From an uncultured Kiloniellaceae bacterium (GTDB lineage: Bacteria > Pseudomonadota > Alphaproteobacteria > Kiloniellales > Kiloniellaceae), in the NCBI GenBank assembly GCA_947500035.1, contig CANMQP010000003.1, positions 1 to 64,000 on the forward strand: 64,000 nt of DNA. Reading direction: 5' to 3'. The stretch's first letter is position 1. Each line of letters begins with the position of its first letter. The position numbers and the translations under genes are program-made. Shown piece by piece: positions 49,571 through 57,795 of this stretch. A model generated the notes under the pieces. It worked only from the letters and a program-made list of their open reading frames with translations. It was not told the origin of the DNA and did not search any database.

Positions 49571-50886
49571 TGGATATCGGCAGCCTCACTCTACTGATCA
49601 TTGCCAGTATGGCGGTTTTGCTGATGTTGGGCGTGCCGCTGGCCTTTGTGTCGGGTGCCATCGCGGTCGTTCTGACCGTGACGCAGTTCGGATGGAACGG
49701 GCTTTTCATCGTCGGCAGCCGGACCGTGGAATTTCTGGACAGTTTCGCTCTGATCGCCGTGCCGATGTTTGTCATCATGGCCTCGATCATGGAAAAATCG
49801 GGGGTCGCGCGCGACCTTTACCGCGCGTTCCACGTTTGGGCCGGGGGACTGCGTGGCGGTATCGGGGTCATGACGACATTTGTCGCCGTTCTGTTGGGTG
49901 CGACCACCGGGATCATTGGCGGTGAGATTGTGCTGCTGGGCCTGATCGCGCTACCGCAGATGTTGAAACTCGGGTACGACAAGAAGCTCGCCATCGGCAC
50001 AATCACCGCGGGCGGGTCGTTGGGCACGATGATCCCGCCCTCGATCATCCTGATCTTCTATGGGCTGACCGCAGAGGTCAGCATCTCGCATCTCTTCGTC
50101 GCCACGCTGTTGCCGGGTCTGGTGCTGGCGCTCCTTTACATCACCTACATCCTGATCCGCTGCGGTCTAAACCCGGCGATGGGCCCGCCTCTGTCGGAGG
50201 AAGAGCGCAACATTCCCTTTCGGGAGAAACTGGCGCTCTTCGGCGGTGTCGCCTTGCCCATGTTGGTCGCGGGCGGCGTGTTGGTGTCGATCTATGCCGG
50301 GTTCGCCTCAATCACGGAGAGTGCTGCTTTGGGGGCCTTTGGGGCTGCCGTCGCGGCCTGGTTGCGGGGCGCTTTCAGCTTCGCGATGTTGCGCGACGTG
50401 CTGGTGCAGGCACTGCGGACCTGCGGAATGGTATTCTGGCTGGTTTTTGGCACCAACGCCTTGATCGGTGTTTACAACCTGATGGGCGGGATCGGCTTTG
50501 CGCGCGAGATGCTCGTCGGGCTCTCAAATGAACCCGGTGTGATCCTTGCCGTGATGATCGGCGTTTTCATCCTCCTGGGTTTTTTCATCGACTGGATCGG
50601 AATTCTGTTCCTGACCATGCCGGTCTTCCTGCCGACCCTGCAATCCCTGGGCTACGACCCGATCTGGTTTGGTGTCGTCTTCAATCTGTCAATGCAGATC
50701 GCCTATCTGACACCCCCCTTCGGGCCGGCCTGTTTTTATCTGAAAGGGGCCGCGCCAGACGGCATAGACCTGCAGGACATCTTTGCCGCGCAATGGCCTT
50801 TCATCGGATTGCAGGTGCTTGCACTCATCATTGTGGTGCTCTGGCCCGGGCTGTCTCTGTGGCTACCACAGTTTATCTACGGATGA
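49570..50886 (+). CDS. TRAP transporter large permease (DctM)
   Basis: About 438 residues from ATG 49570 (MDIGSLTLLIIASM), overlapping the DctQ stop by one base. Twelve or so helices with DctM hallmarks: MLGVPLAFVSGAIAVVLTV, GEIVLLGLIALPQML, GTITAGGSLGTMIPPSIILIFYG, FGPACFYLKG. It uses the sodium gradient to move the substrate delivered by the DctP protein. Confidence 0.93.
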   Translation: MDIGSLTLLIIASMAVLLMLGVPLAFVSGAIAVVLTVTQFGWNGLFIVGSRTVEFLDSFALIAVPMFVIMASIMEKSGVARDLYRAFHVWAGGLRGGIGVMTTFVAVLLGATTGIIGGEIVLLGLIALPQMLKLGYDKKLAIGTITAGGSLGTMIPPSIILIFYGLTAEVSISHLFVATLLPGLVLALLYITYILIRCGLNPAMGPPLSEEERNIPFREKLALFGGVALPMLVAGGVLVSIYAGFASITESAALGAFGAAVAAWLRGAFSFAMLRDVLVQALRTCGMVFWLVFGTNALIGVYNLMGGIGFAREMLVGLSNEPGVILAVMIGVFILLGFFIDWIGILFLTMPVFLPTLQSLGYDPIWFGVVFNLSMQIAYLTPPFGPACFYLKGAAPDGIDLQDIFAAQWPFIGLQVLALIIVVLWPGLSLWLPQFIYG

Positions 50887-50892
50887 TCCGAT

Positions 50893-52911
50893 ATGGCTGA
50901 CGTTTCGATCCTAAGGACCCTGCCTCCGACACCGCAGACAAACCGCTTGAGCCCGGAGGACAACCTGGGACTTCTGACCCAGATGCTTCGTATCCGGCAG
51001 TTTGAGATCCGCGCGAAGGAGCTGTTCCTAAAGGGTGTCATCAAGGGCACGGCGCATTCCTCGGTCGGGCAGGAGGCGATCGCGGCAGGGGCCTGCCGTG
51101 CCCTTGAAGCAGAGGACTTCCTGCTCACGCACCATCGCGGACATGGCCATACTATCGCCAAGGGCGCCGACATCGGTCGCATGTTTGCCGAGCTGATGGG
51201 TAAGGCCGAGGGCTATTGCCGCGGTGTCGGTGGCTCGATGCATATCGCGGACTTCGATCTGAATATTCTGGGGGCCAACGGTATCATCGGCGCGGGTATG
51301 GGGATCGGGACGGGGGCGGCCTTGGCCGCCAAGCTGAGAAATACCGGCGCGGTCGGAATCGCCTTTTTCGGCGATGGCGCCTCGAACGAGGGCATTTTCC
51401 ACGAGGCGATGAACCTTGCCGCAATCTGGAAACTGCCTCTGATCTTCTTTTGCGAAAACAACCAGTACGGCCTGACAACACCCACCGAGACAGTCACCGC
51501 AGGTCCCGGTATCGCGGCGCGGGGGAATGCTTATGGAATTCCGAATCTGCGTATCGACGGCAATACACCGGTGGCCGTATTCGATGCGGTGGAAAAGGCG
51601 GCTTTGCGCGCGCGCGCAGGCGATGGCCCTTCGCTGATCGAGGCGATGACCTATCGCTGGGATGATCACTCGATGCGGGCCAATCTGGACAGTTACCGAA
51701 CGGCAGATGAGGAAGCGGGGTGGCGGGCGGAGGATCCGATTGCACGCCAACGCGAAAGTCTTGGTCTGGATGATGCTGCGTTTGACCGGCTGAAGGGTGA
51801 TGTCGCGGCTGAGATTGAGGCTGCGATCGGCTGGGCGAGCGGGCTGGGGGAGCTTTCACCCGATGGGGTGATGGACATGGTGAAGTCACCGCAACCCAGC
51901 CTGTCGCTGGTCGAACCGCCATCGGGTGATCGGGCGATCACTTACAAGCAGGCCATCAATGAGGCGTTTCACCAGGAAATGGCGCGCGACGACAGCGTGA
52001 TCCTCATGGGTGAGGATGTGGCGCGCATCGGTGGCATATTTGGTGTGACGACCGGTCTGCTTGATGCTTTCGGACCAGAGCGTGTGCGCGACGTGCCCAT
52101 TGCAGAGGGAGTGCTGGCGACCTGTGGTGTCGGTGCCGCGATGCAGGGACTGCGTCCGATCATCGAGATCCAGCTGTTCGACTTCGTAACCCTGATGATG
52201 GATGCGATTGTCAATCAGGCTGCAAAAGCGCGCTTCATGCTGGGTGGCAAAACCAGGGTGCCGATTGTGTTCCGCGGCCCCCAGGGAGCCGGCATTCGGC
52301 TGGCTGCGCAACATACGCAATCGCTTGAAATGTTCTTTGCCAATGTGCCCGGTCTGGAGATCTATGCGCCGTCGAATGCCTATGACGCCAAAGGCTTGAT
52401 GGCCACTGCGATCCGTTCGGACAATCCGGTTGTCTTTCTGGAACACAAGTTAATGTATCTGGGTTCGGAATACGCCGTCCCCGAGGAGCCATACACAATA
52501 GCACCTGGCAGGGCGCGTGTCGTAAGGGAAGGGTCCGACGCGACGCTTGTGGCAACCCTGTCGATGGTTGACCGTGCTGTGCAGGCGGCGGAGCGCCTGG
52601 CAAAAAAGGGGATCAGTGTCGAGGTGATCGATCCCCGCACAATCAAACCACTCGACATGGAAACTATCGTGGCCAGCGTGCGCAAGACCAATCGCGCGGT
52701 AGTCGTGCACGAGGCGCCGCTCTTTGGAGGGATCGGTGGCGAAATTGCCGCTTCGATCATGGAGCAGGCCTTTGACTGGCTCGATGCGCCGGTCGCCCGC
52801 GTCGGCGCGCCGGAGATGCCCGTCCCTTACAATGACAATCTCGAACGCGCCTATATGCCCGACGCCCGCGACATCGCGGCAGCCATTGAAACCGTCTGCT
52901 ACAGGAGCTGA
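50893..52911 (+). CDS. Fused alpha/beta 2-oxoacid dehydrogenase E1
   Basis: About 672 residues: an E1-alpha half (about 1-330) joined to an E1-beta half (about 345-672). The thiamine diphosphate motif is GDGASNEGIFHEAMNLAAIWKLPLIFFCENN in the alpha part; the beta part begins ITYKQAINEAFHQEMARDDSVILMGEDVARIGGIFGVT. Usually alpha and beta are separate genes (as in acetoin or branched-chain dehydrogenases). No E2 or E3 gene is in the operon, so the enzyme either borrows them or acts as a decarboxylase/synthase. Confidence 0.88.
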   Translation: MADVSILRTLPPTPQTNRLSPEDNLGLLTQMLRIRQFEIRAKELFLKGVIKGTAHSSVGQEAIAAGACRALEAEDFLLTHHRGHGHTIAKGADIGRMFAELMGKAEGYCRGVGGSMHIADFDLNILGANGIIGAGMGIGTGAALAAKLRNTGAVGIAFFGDGASNEGIFHEAMNLAAIWKLPLIFFCENNQYGLTTPTETVTAGPGIAARGNAYGIPNLRIDGNTPVAVFDAVEKAALRARAGDGPSLIEAMTYRWDDHSMRANLDSYRTADEEAGWRAEDPIARQRESLGLDDAAFDRLKGDVAAEIEAAIGWASGLGELSPDGVMDMVKSPQPSLSLVEPPSGDRAITYKQAINEAFHQEMARDDSVILMGEDVARIGGIFGVTTGLLDAFGPERVRDVPIAEGVLATCGVGAAMQGLRPIIEIQLFDFVTLMMDAIVNQAAKARFMLGGKTRVPIVFRGPQGAGIRLAAQHTQSLEMFFANVPGLEIYAPSNAYDAKGLMATAIRSDNPVVFLEHKLMYLGSEYAVPEEPYTIAPGRARVVREGSDATLVATLSMVDRAVQAAERLAKKGISVEVIDPRTIKPLDMETIVASVRKTNRAVVVHEAPLFGGIGGEIAASIMEQAFDWLDAPVARVGAPEMPVPYNDNLERAYMPDARDIAAAIETVCYRS

Positions 52912-52914
52912 AGC

Positions 52915-53316
52915 ATGCCCAAGCGCGAAGTCATCGTTCCCGAGGGAATGGAGAATATCTACGACAGATATCATTACGCACCGGGCATTCTGGTGGGGGA
53001 TACGCTCTATTGCTCGGGCCAGGTCGGGCGCGATGCAGACCTGAATGTGGTGGAGGGGGCCGAAGCACAGTTCGTTCAGGCCTTTGAGAACGTCGGCAAG
53101 GTGCTGGCTGCAGCCAATGCCACCTTTGACGACGTTGTCGAAATGGAAACCTGGTTTGCCGACAGCATGGCGGACCTGACGACTTTTATGACCGTCAAGG
53201 ACCGTTTTTTTACGACGCGTTATCCCACCTGGACAGGCTTCGCCGTAAAGGGGTTTTCCATGCCGGGAATTTTGGTCGAGATCAAATGCAAGGCTATTCT
53301 CGGGTTAAGTGAATGA
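52915..53316 (+). CDS. Rid-family protein without the catalytic arginine
   Basis: About 133 residues with the RidA/YjgF fold (APGILVGDTLYCSGQVGRDADLNVVEGAEAQFVQAFENVGKVLAAANATFDDVVEMETWFAD). RidA deaminases need an arginine in PARS; the aligned spot here reads YPTWTGF, so the imine-hydrolysing arginine is replaced by tryptophan. Other Rid subgroups lacking it have unknown or different chemistry. Tightly spaced in the operon: four bases after E1 and overlapping the aldolase start by four bases. Confidence 0.83.
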   Translation: MPKREVIVPEGMENIYDRYHYAPGILVGDTLYCSGQVGRDADLNVVEGAEAQFVQAFENVGKVLAAANATFDDVVEMETWFADSMADLTTFMTVKDRFFTTRYPTWTGFAVKGFSMPGILVEIKCKAILGLSE

Positions 53317-54095
53317 CGCGGGATCTCAAGACACTTCTTCGCTCCGGCGATAAGGCTGTTGGCACATGGTCACAGATCGCGTCCCCTGAAATGGTGGACC
53401 TGGTCGGTCTCAACGGCTTCGAGTTCACCATCATTGACTGCCAACATGGTTTCTTCGGTCTGGAGACTGCTGAAAACCTGGCCCGCGCAGCCGATGCCAA
53501 CGATATTGCCGCCGCAGTGAGGCTGCCCGACAACGACCCGGTCGCGATCATGAAGGCGCTGGATGCGGGAATCCGGCATGTCGTGATCCCCAATCTTGAA
53601 ACGGCCGAGCAAGCCGAGCGGGCCGTGGCGGCGACACGTTTTGGTCCGCATGGCTTGCGTGGCGCCTGTCCCTGCTGCCGCTCCGGCGGACACTTCATCC
53701 GCAGCTGGCAGGACTACGTAGCCGAAGAGGAGGCCCGCGTCGGGGCCATAGGACTGGTGGAATCCGCAGCGGGCGTAGACAACATCGAAGCCATCGCGTC
53801 CACGCCGGGGTTGTCAGCGCTAATGTTCGGTCCATTCGACCTGTCGGTTTCCATGGGCCTGAATGGTGATTGGCGGCATGATGACGTAGAGCGCCGGGTT
53901 TCACACATGGTGGATACGGCGATCAGATTGGGTGTGCCTGTGATGATGCCGGTGTTTTCCCCGGATATGGAAGAGTGCCGGAGCTTGGTCGCGAAGTGGT
54001 CAGACCGGGGCGTGTCCACCTTTGTCATAGGGTCCGACAAAATACTGGTTTCCGACGCTTTTTCACGCTGGACTTCAGTGTTTCGGAGGACCTGA
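53313..54095 (+). CDS. HpcH/HpaI-type class II aldolase
   Basis: About 260 residues, TIM barrel family: GFEFTIIDCQHGFFGLETAENLARAADANDI (catalytic histidine), GIRHVVIPNLETAEQAERAVAATRFGPHGLRG (arginine and metal region), GLVESAAGVDNIEAIASTPGLSALMFGPFDLSVSMG. These metal-dependent enzymes split or form 2-oxo-4-hydroxy acids, giving pyruvate or a related product and an aldehyde. As last enzyme of the operon it may handle the carbon skeleton left by BKACE or E1. Confidence 0.87.
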   Translation: MTRDLKTLLRSGDKAVGTWSQIASPEMVDLVGLNGFEFTIIDCQHGFFGLETAENLARAADANDIAAAVRLPDNDPVAIMKALDAGIRHVVIPNLETAEQAERAVAATRFGPHGLRGACPCCRSGGHFIRSWQDYVAEEEARVGAIGLVESAAGVDNIEAIASTPGLSALMFGPFDLSVSMGLNGDWRHDDVERRVSHMVDTAIRLGVPVMMPVFSPDMEECRSLVAKWSDRGVSTFVIGSDKILVSDAFSRWTSVFRRT

Positions 54096-54097
54096 AC

Positions 54098-54238
54098 GTG
54101 AGCGCCGTCTCGATGGATTGCGTTGGATCTGAGGCGGCTTTCCGCGACGATCTCCGGCGTCGCGGCGGGTTTCCACTTGACGGTGACGGCAACCTCCGCC
54201 GATGGCGCAGATATGAATCAGTTCAGAAAATCGGCTGA
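54098..54238 (+). CDS. Possible short protein after the aldolase gene
   Basis: 46 codons from GTG 54098, two bases after the aldolase stop, arginine-rich (RDDLRRRGGFPLDGDGNLRRWRRYE). The tight junction suggests it could be translated with the operon, but there is no clear ribosome site and I recognise no domain. It may be the remnant of a longer gene. Confidence 0.25.
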   Translation: MSAVSMDCVGSEAAFRDDLRRRGGFPLDGDGNLRRWRRYESVQKIG

Positions 54239-54276
54239 GGAGAGTTCATGATTGGTGCAGGCATGAGGCCTTGAGA

Positions 54277-54585
54277 TCACTTGATGTCTTCAATCCAGGT
54301 CTTAGCGGCTACTGCCCTTGGCAGACCACATGAACCGATTGCCAAAAGTGCGACCTGTTTCACCGCCGCCTCCTCGATGCCTTCCGCCTTGGCGCGGCGG
54401 GTATGGGAATGCACGGCTCCTTCCGACCCTATGCCCACCGCCAGCGCCAGTTTGACCAATCTTTTTTCACGGTCCGTCAGGGGGCCGGCCTCGGCCGTGG
54501 CCTTGCCGAGAGCGGAATAGGCCTCCCAGATTTCAGGGTAGTTTTGAGTGAGCTCGCCGGCAGCGCCAGGAATCTTATTCGACAT
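54277..54585 (-). CDS. Carboxymuconolactone-decarboxylase-like protein lacking redox cysteines
   Basis: About 102 residues from ATG 54585. The fold signature of the CMD/AhpD family is present (WEAYSALGKATAEAGPLTDREKRLVKLALAVGIGSEGAVHSHTRRAKAEGIEEAAVKQVALLAIGSCGLPRAV). In AhpD the equivalent of GSEGAVHSH carries the CxxC of the peroxidase/proton-relay site; here both cysteines are replaced, while the histidines remain. It is 10 bp downstream of the Dnr/Fnr-like gene and probably co-transcribed. Its role in nitrate respiration is not clear. Confidence 0.75.
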   Translation of the reverse strand: MSNKIPGAAGELTQNYPEIWEAYSALGKATAEAGPLTDREKRLVKLALAVGIGSEGAVHSHTRRAKAEGIEEAAVKQVALLAIGSCGLPRAVAAKTWIEDIK

Positions 54586-54595
54586 AACAGGTCCT

Positions 54596-55294
54596 TTAAA
54601 TTGATTGGTCGTCGATAAGTGGACAGGGTTTTGCAAAGCGCTCCAGATCGGACCGATCCGAGATTTGGACTCGCGTGCCATCCACGATCACACCGTAGGC
54701 GCGCAAGGACTTGAAAGCGCGGCTGAGGTTTTCAGGCGTCATTCCAAGAAATGACGCAAGCCTGCGTTTTTCAATCAGCAGATCGAATTCCGCCGCATTG
54801 TCGGCACGGATCTGTTGCCGCAAGAGGTAGTTTGCCAGGCGTTCCAGGGAGGTGCGCAGCTTCAGGTTCTTGGTGCTTTTAATGACGGAACGGTAGCATC
54901 GCGCCAGTTCCATAACGATTGCCTGGGCAAAGAGGGGATCCATCTCAAAGACGTCGCGTACATTCTCGCTCGGTACGAGGGCAATGCGGCTCTTCTCAAG
55001 CGTGCGTGCCGACATCAGATAGGGGGCGTTCTTGATGGTTGCCGCGAGAATGAAGGTCGAGATCGGGGTGACAGTCGCCATACTCGTCTCGCGTCCCCTC
55101 CAACCCGAGAAGAGATCGACCGATCCGCTCAGGACGATATGCAAAAAGTCACTCGGGTCGCCCTCACTGATCAATTCGATCTGAGGCGGGAAGTTCTGAA
55201 CATAGGACCCCCGCATAAGAATCAGGAAATGATCCTCTTTCATGCCCTGGAAAAGATCCAGCTCGCGAATTTCGGGAAAGTGAGACTTCGGCAT
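54596..55294 (-). CDS. Crp/Fnr-family regulator, Dnr/NnrR-like
   Basis: About 232 residues: sensor domain (about 15-140: LDLFQGMKEDHFLILMRGSYVQNFPPQIELISEGDPSDFLHIVLSGSVDLFSGW) and a winged helix (LEKRRLASFLGMTPENLSRAFKSLRAYGVIV). No FNR iron-sulfur cysteines, so it is closer to Dnr/NnrR-type regulators that respond to NO through heme. The helix-turn-helix glutamate/serine/arginine (ENLSRAFK) suits a TTGAT-type site. Start at 55294 (MPKSHFPEI); a longer frame to 55357 would overlap the FNR-like box. Likely regulator of the nar cluster across the divergent gap. Confidence 0.85.
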   Translation of the reverse strand: MPKSHFPEIRELDLFQGMKEDHFLILMRGSYVQNFPPQIELISEGDPSDFLHIVLSGSVDLFSGWRGRETSMATVTPISTFILAATIKNAPYLMSARTLEKSRIALVPSENVRDVFEMDPLFAQAIVMELARCYRSVIKSTKNLKLRTSLERLANYLLRQQIRADNAAEFDLLIEKRRLASFLGMTPENLSRAFKSLRAYGVIVDGTRVQISDRSDLERFAKPCPLIDDQSI

Positions 55295-55321
55295 ATGAAA
55301 CTGCTGCGTTTGTGAACACGC

Positions 55322-55335
55322 TTGATATTTATCAG
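55322..55335. promoter_or_regulatory. FNR/Dnr-like box near the regulator start
   Basis: TTGAT-ATTT-ATCAG, one mismatch from TTGAT-N4-ATCAA. It is 28 nt before the 55294 start, so it might repress (autoregulate) rather than activate. Confidence 0.5.
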
Positions 55336-55457
55336 GCCTCCTATCGCTCAAAGTCAAGAAGTCATGTTTCCTTCTTTCTCGGTCGCCTTGATTTCAACTT
55401 GCATCAGGCATCAAATTTTTCTGTAAGCCATTTATTTTAAACAAAAAATCCTACTAA

Positions 55458-55471
55458 TTGATCTTTGTCAA
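55458..55471. promoter_or_regulatory. FNR/Dnr-like box upstream of the usp-nar genes
   Basis: TTGAT-CTTT-GTCAA, one mismatch from consensus; 78 nt before the universal stress protein ATG, a distance compatible with activation from about -41. Confidence 0.6.
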
Positions 55472-55548
55472 CTCGGCGAGAGCTCACTTGCTGGCTTATG
55501 GCGTCAGGCGCCGGTTCCAACCCGCGCAACGACCGAAGGAGGACAGTG

Positions 55549-56013
55549 ATGGAAATAATGCTCGCCTACGACCATTCGCGTAATGCGCGGATTGCGCTCG
55601 AGGCCGTAAAGGAAATGTTTGGGGCGATTAGACCCAACGTCACGCTGATTTCGGTGATCGAAGACCCAGGCAGCGCGACCGCCGGTGCCGACGAGATGTT
55701 CAAAGAGCAATATGCCGAGCAGAAGGCTGGTGTCGATGCGGCGGCAGCCGAACTTATGGCTGCAGGCTTTCCCTCAAAGGTCGTTGTCGCCGAGGGCGAC
55801 GCCCGCAAAATGATTTTAAGGGCCTGTGATGAGCGCAAGCCGAATTTGCTCGTTATGGCGCGGCACAGTCACAAACCCGACGGCAACTTCATCACCCGGC
55901 GCCTCGATGCGCTGGTTGAAGAGTTTGACCACATGACCTTTGGGTCGGTCTCCGCCTTTCTCGCCCGACGTGTGCAATGCCCGCTTCTGATCGTTCCCAC
56001 CGGAAGCGATTGA
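55549..56013 (+). CDS. Universal stress protein (UspA family)
   Basis: About 154 residues from ATG 55549, with AAGGAGGACAG as ribosome site. UspA fold: MLAYDHSRNARIALEAVKEMFG at the start and the C-terminal loop GSVSAFLARRVQCPLLIVP, a version of the G-2x-G-9x-G(S/T) nucleotide motif. Placed between an FNR-like box and narK, it is probably induced with anaerobic nitrate respiration, as are many Usp proteins near denitrification genes. Confidence 0.88.
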   Translation: MEIMLAYDHSRNARIALEAVKEMFGAIRPNVTLISVIEDPGSATAGADEMFKEQYAEQKAGVDAAAAELMAAGFPSKVVVAEGDARKMILRACDERKPNLLVMARHSHKPDGNFITRRLDALVEEFDHMTFGSVSAFLARRVQCPLLIVPTGSD

Positions 56014-56075
56014 GCCAGGCAATTCATCTACGACAACGACCTTTCGTTAGTTTCTAGCCCGACCGAGGCCCCCCA

Positions 56076-57728
56076 ATGCAAGTATCCGACGTCTTCCGGT
56101 TCAAGAACCGTGAAATCCGGGCGCTCCACCTGACCTGGATCGCCTTCTTCATTACATTCTATGTCTGGTTCAATATGGCGCCGCTCGCGTCATCAATTCT
56201 GAAGTCAGCCGACTGGCTCACTAAGGACGATCTTCGCCTCTTCGCGATTGCCAACGTGGCCCTGACCATCCCCGCCCGCATTCTTGTGGGCATGGCCCTC
56301 GACAAATGGGGGCCGCGGCGGGTCTTTTCGCTCCTGATGATCACGATGGCGATTCCGACCTTCGTCTTTGCATTCGGCGAAACCCGCGAGCAGCTCTTTA
56401 TCTCACGCCTTGTGATGTCATCGGTCGGCGCTTCCTTTGTCGTAGGCATCCACATGACCGCGCTTTGGTTCAAGCCGCGCGATATCGGTTTCGCTGAGGG
56501 TTTTTACGCCGGCTGGGGCAACTTCGGTTCAGCTGCTGCTGCCTTGACGATCCCCACGGTCGCTCTGACGATTTATGGCGGCGATGATGGCTGGCGCTAC
56601 GCGATCGCTACCTCAGGCGCGATCATGGCGCTTTACGGGATCTTCTACTGGTTCGCGATTACCGACGGACCGACGAAAGATACCCATAAGAAGCCCCGGC
56701 AGGCGGCTGCGCTGGAGGTTTCCAGTTATCGCGACCTGGGCCTCCTGGTCCTCTTCACCGTGCCGCTGGTTGGCATTCTCTCGATCCTCGTCTGGCGGAT
56801 CCAGGGTATAGGCTATATCGACACGATGACGGCGTCGTTCTGTTACGCGGCAATCGTGATCGTGGTGATCTATCAGGTCTGGCAGGTCCTGCGCGTCAAT
56901 CTGCCCACGCTCAAGAAGGGTGTACCTGAGGACGACCGCTATCCCTTTTCATCGGTTGCGGCTCTCAACACAACCTATTTCGCCAACTTCGGCGCCGAAC
57001 TTGCCGTGGTGTCGATGCTGCCTCTCTTTTTCCAGGAGACCTGGGGCTTAACACCAGTCACGGCGGGTATCATCGCGTCGTCCTTTGCCTTCGTGAACCT
57101 CTTCGCACGCCCCATGGGCGGACTTGTCTCCGACCGCTTCGGCAACCGCCGCTTTGTCATGTTGTCCTATATGTTCGGCATCGGCATCGGCTTCGTGCTC
57201 ATGGGGCTTCTGGACTCGACCTGGCCACTTATCATCGCCATCGCGATCACCATCGCCTGTTCCTTCTTCGTGCAGGGTGCCGAGGGTGCGACCTTCGGGA
57301 TCATCCCTTCGATCAAACGGCGCGTGACCGGCCAGATCGCGGGTATGGCAGGAGCCTACGGCAACGTCGGCGCGGTCTTCTACCTCTTCATCTTCATGTA
57401 CGTCACGCCGTCGCAGTTCTTCTTCATCATCGCGGCGGGCGCGTTCATCAGCTGGGCGGTTTGTGCGCTCTGGCTGCGCGAGCCCCAGGGCGGTTTCGGA
57501 GATGAGTATGTGATCTCGTCTGTCGACGAGGCCATTGCGAACGAGGCGCAGCTGCGTCGTGAGACTGAAGCTGATCTCGCCGTGATCTTCGCGGGTAGCG
57601 AGAAGATCGCCCTGGCCGACAAGGGCACGGGCCTGACCGTAACCGCCAGGTTCAAAGACATCGATGACCTGAGAACGGCGCTTGCGCGCCTCGGCAATGG
57701 CAGCACCAAGTCAGCGCCTGCTGAATGA
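56076..57728 (+). CDS. NarK1-type nitrate transporter (MFS)
   Basis: About 550 residues, twelve helices. Nitrate-porter signatures: WIAFFITFYVWFNMAPLASSIL, GIHMTALWFKPRDIGFAEGFYAGWGNFGSAAAA and NTTYFANFGAELAVVSMLPLFFQETWGL. This is the NarK1/nitrate:proton symporter type. The C-terminal cytoplasmic tail (about 70 residues, acidic, rich in helices) is longer than usual. Paired with the NarK2-type gene 67 bp downstream, the two together correspond to the fused NarK1-NarK2 of Paracoccus. Confidence 0.9.
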   Translation: MQVSDVFRFKNREIRALHLTWIAFFITFYVWFNMAPLASSILKSADWLTKDDLRLFAIANVALTIPARILVGMALDKWGPRRVFSLLMITMAIPTFVFAFGETREQLFISRLVMSSVGASFVVGIHMTALWFKPRDIGFAEGFYAGWGNFGSAAAALTIPTVALTIYGGDDGWRYAIATSGAIMALYGIFYWFAITDGPTKDTHKKPRQAAALEVSSYRDLGLLVLFTVPLVGILSILVWRIQGIGYIDTMTASFCYAAIVIVVIYQVWQVLRVNLPTLKKGVPEDDRYPFSSVAALNTTYFANFGAELAVVSMLPLFFQETWGLTPVTAGIIASSFAFVNLFARPMGGLVSDRFGNRRFVMLSYMFGIGIGFVLMGLLDSTWPLIIAIAITIACSFFVQGAEGATFGIIPSIKRRVTGQIAGMAGAYGNVGAVFYLFIFMYVTPSQFFFIIAAGAFISWAVCALWLREPQGGFGDEYVISSVDEAIANEAQLRRETEADLAVIFAGSEKIALADKGTGLTVTARFKDIDDLRTALARLGNGSTKSAPAE

Positions 57729-57734
57729 AACGCC

Positions 57735-57758
57735 GGTGGCCCGGCATACCGGGCCACC
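57735..57758 (+). other. 10-bp perfect hairpin between narK genes
   Basis: GGTGGCCCGG (57735-57744), loop CATA, CCGGGCCACC (57749-57758). No T-run follows, so it is more likely an mRNA stability or processing element than a terminator. Confidence 0.65.
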
Positions 57759-57795
57759 CCTTCAACTTATACGCCAAACCGGGAGGAACCTACCC

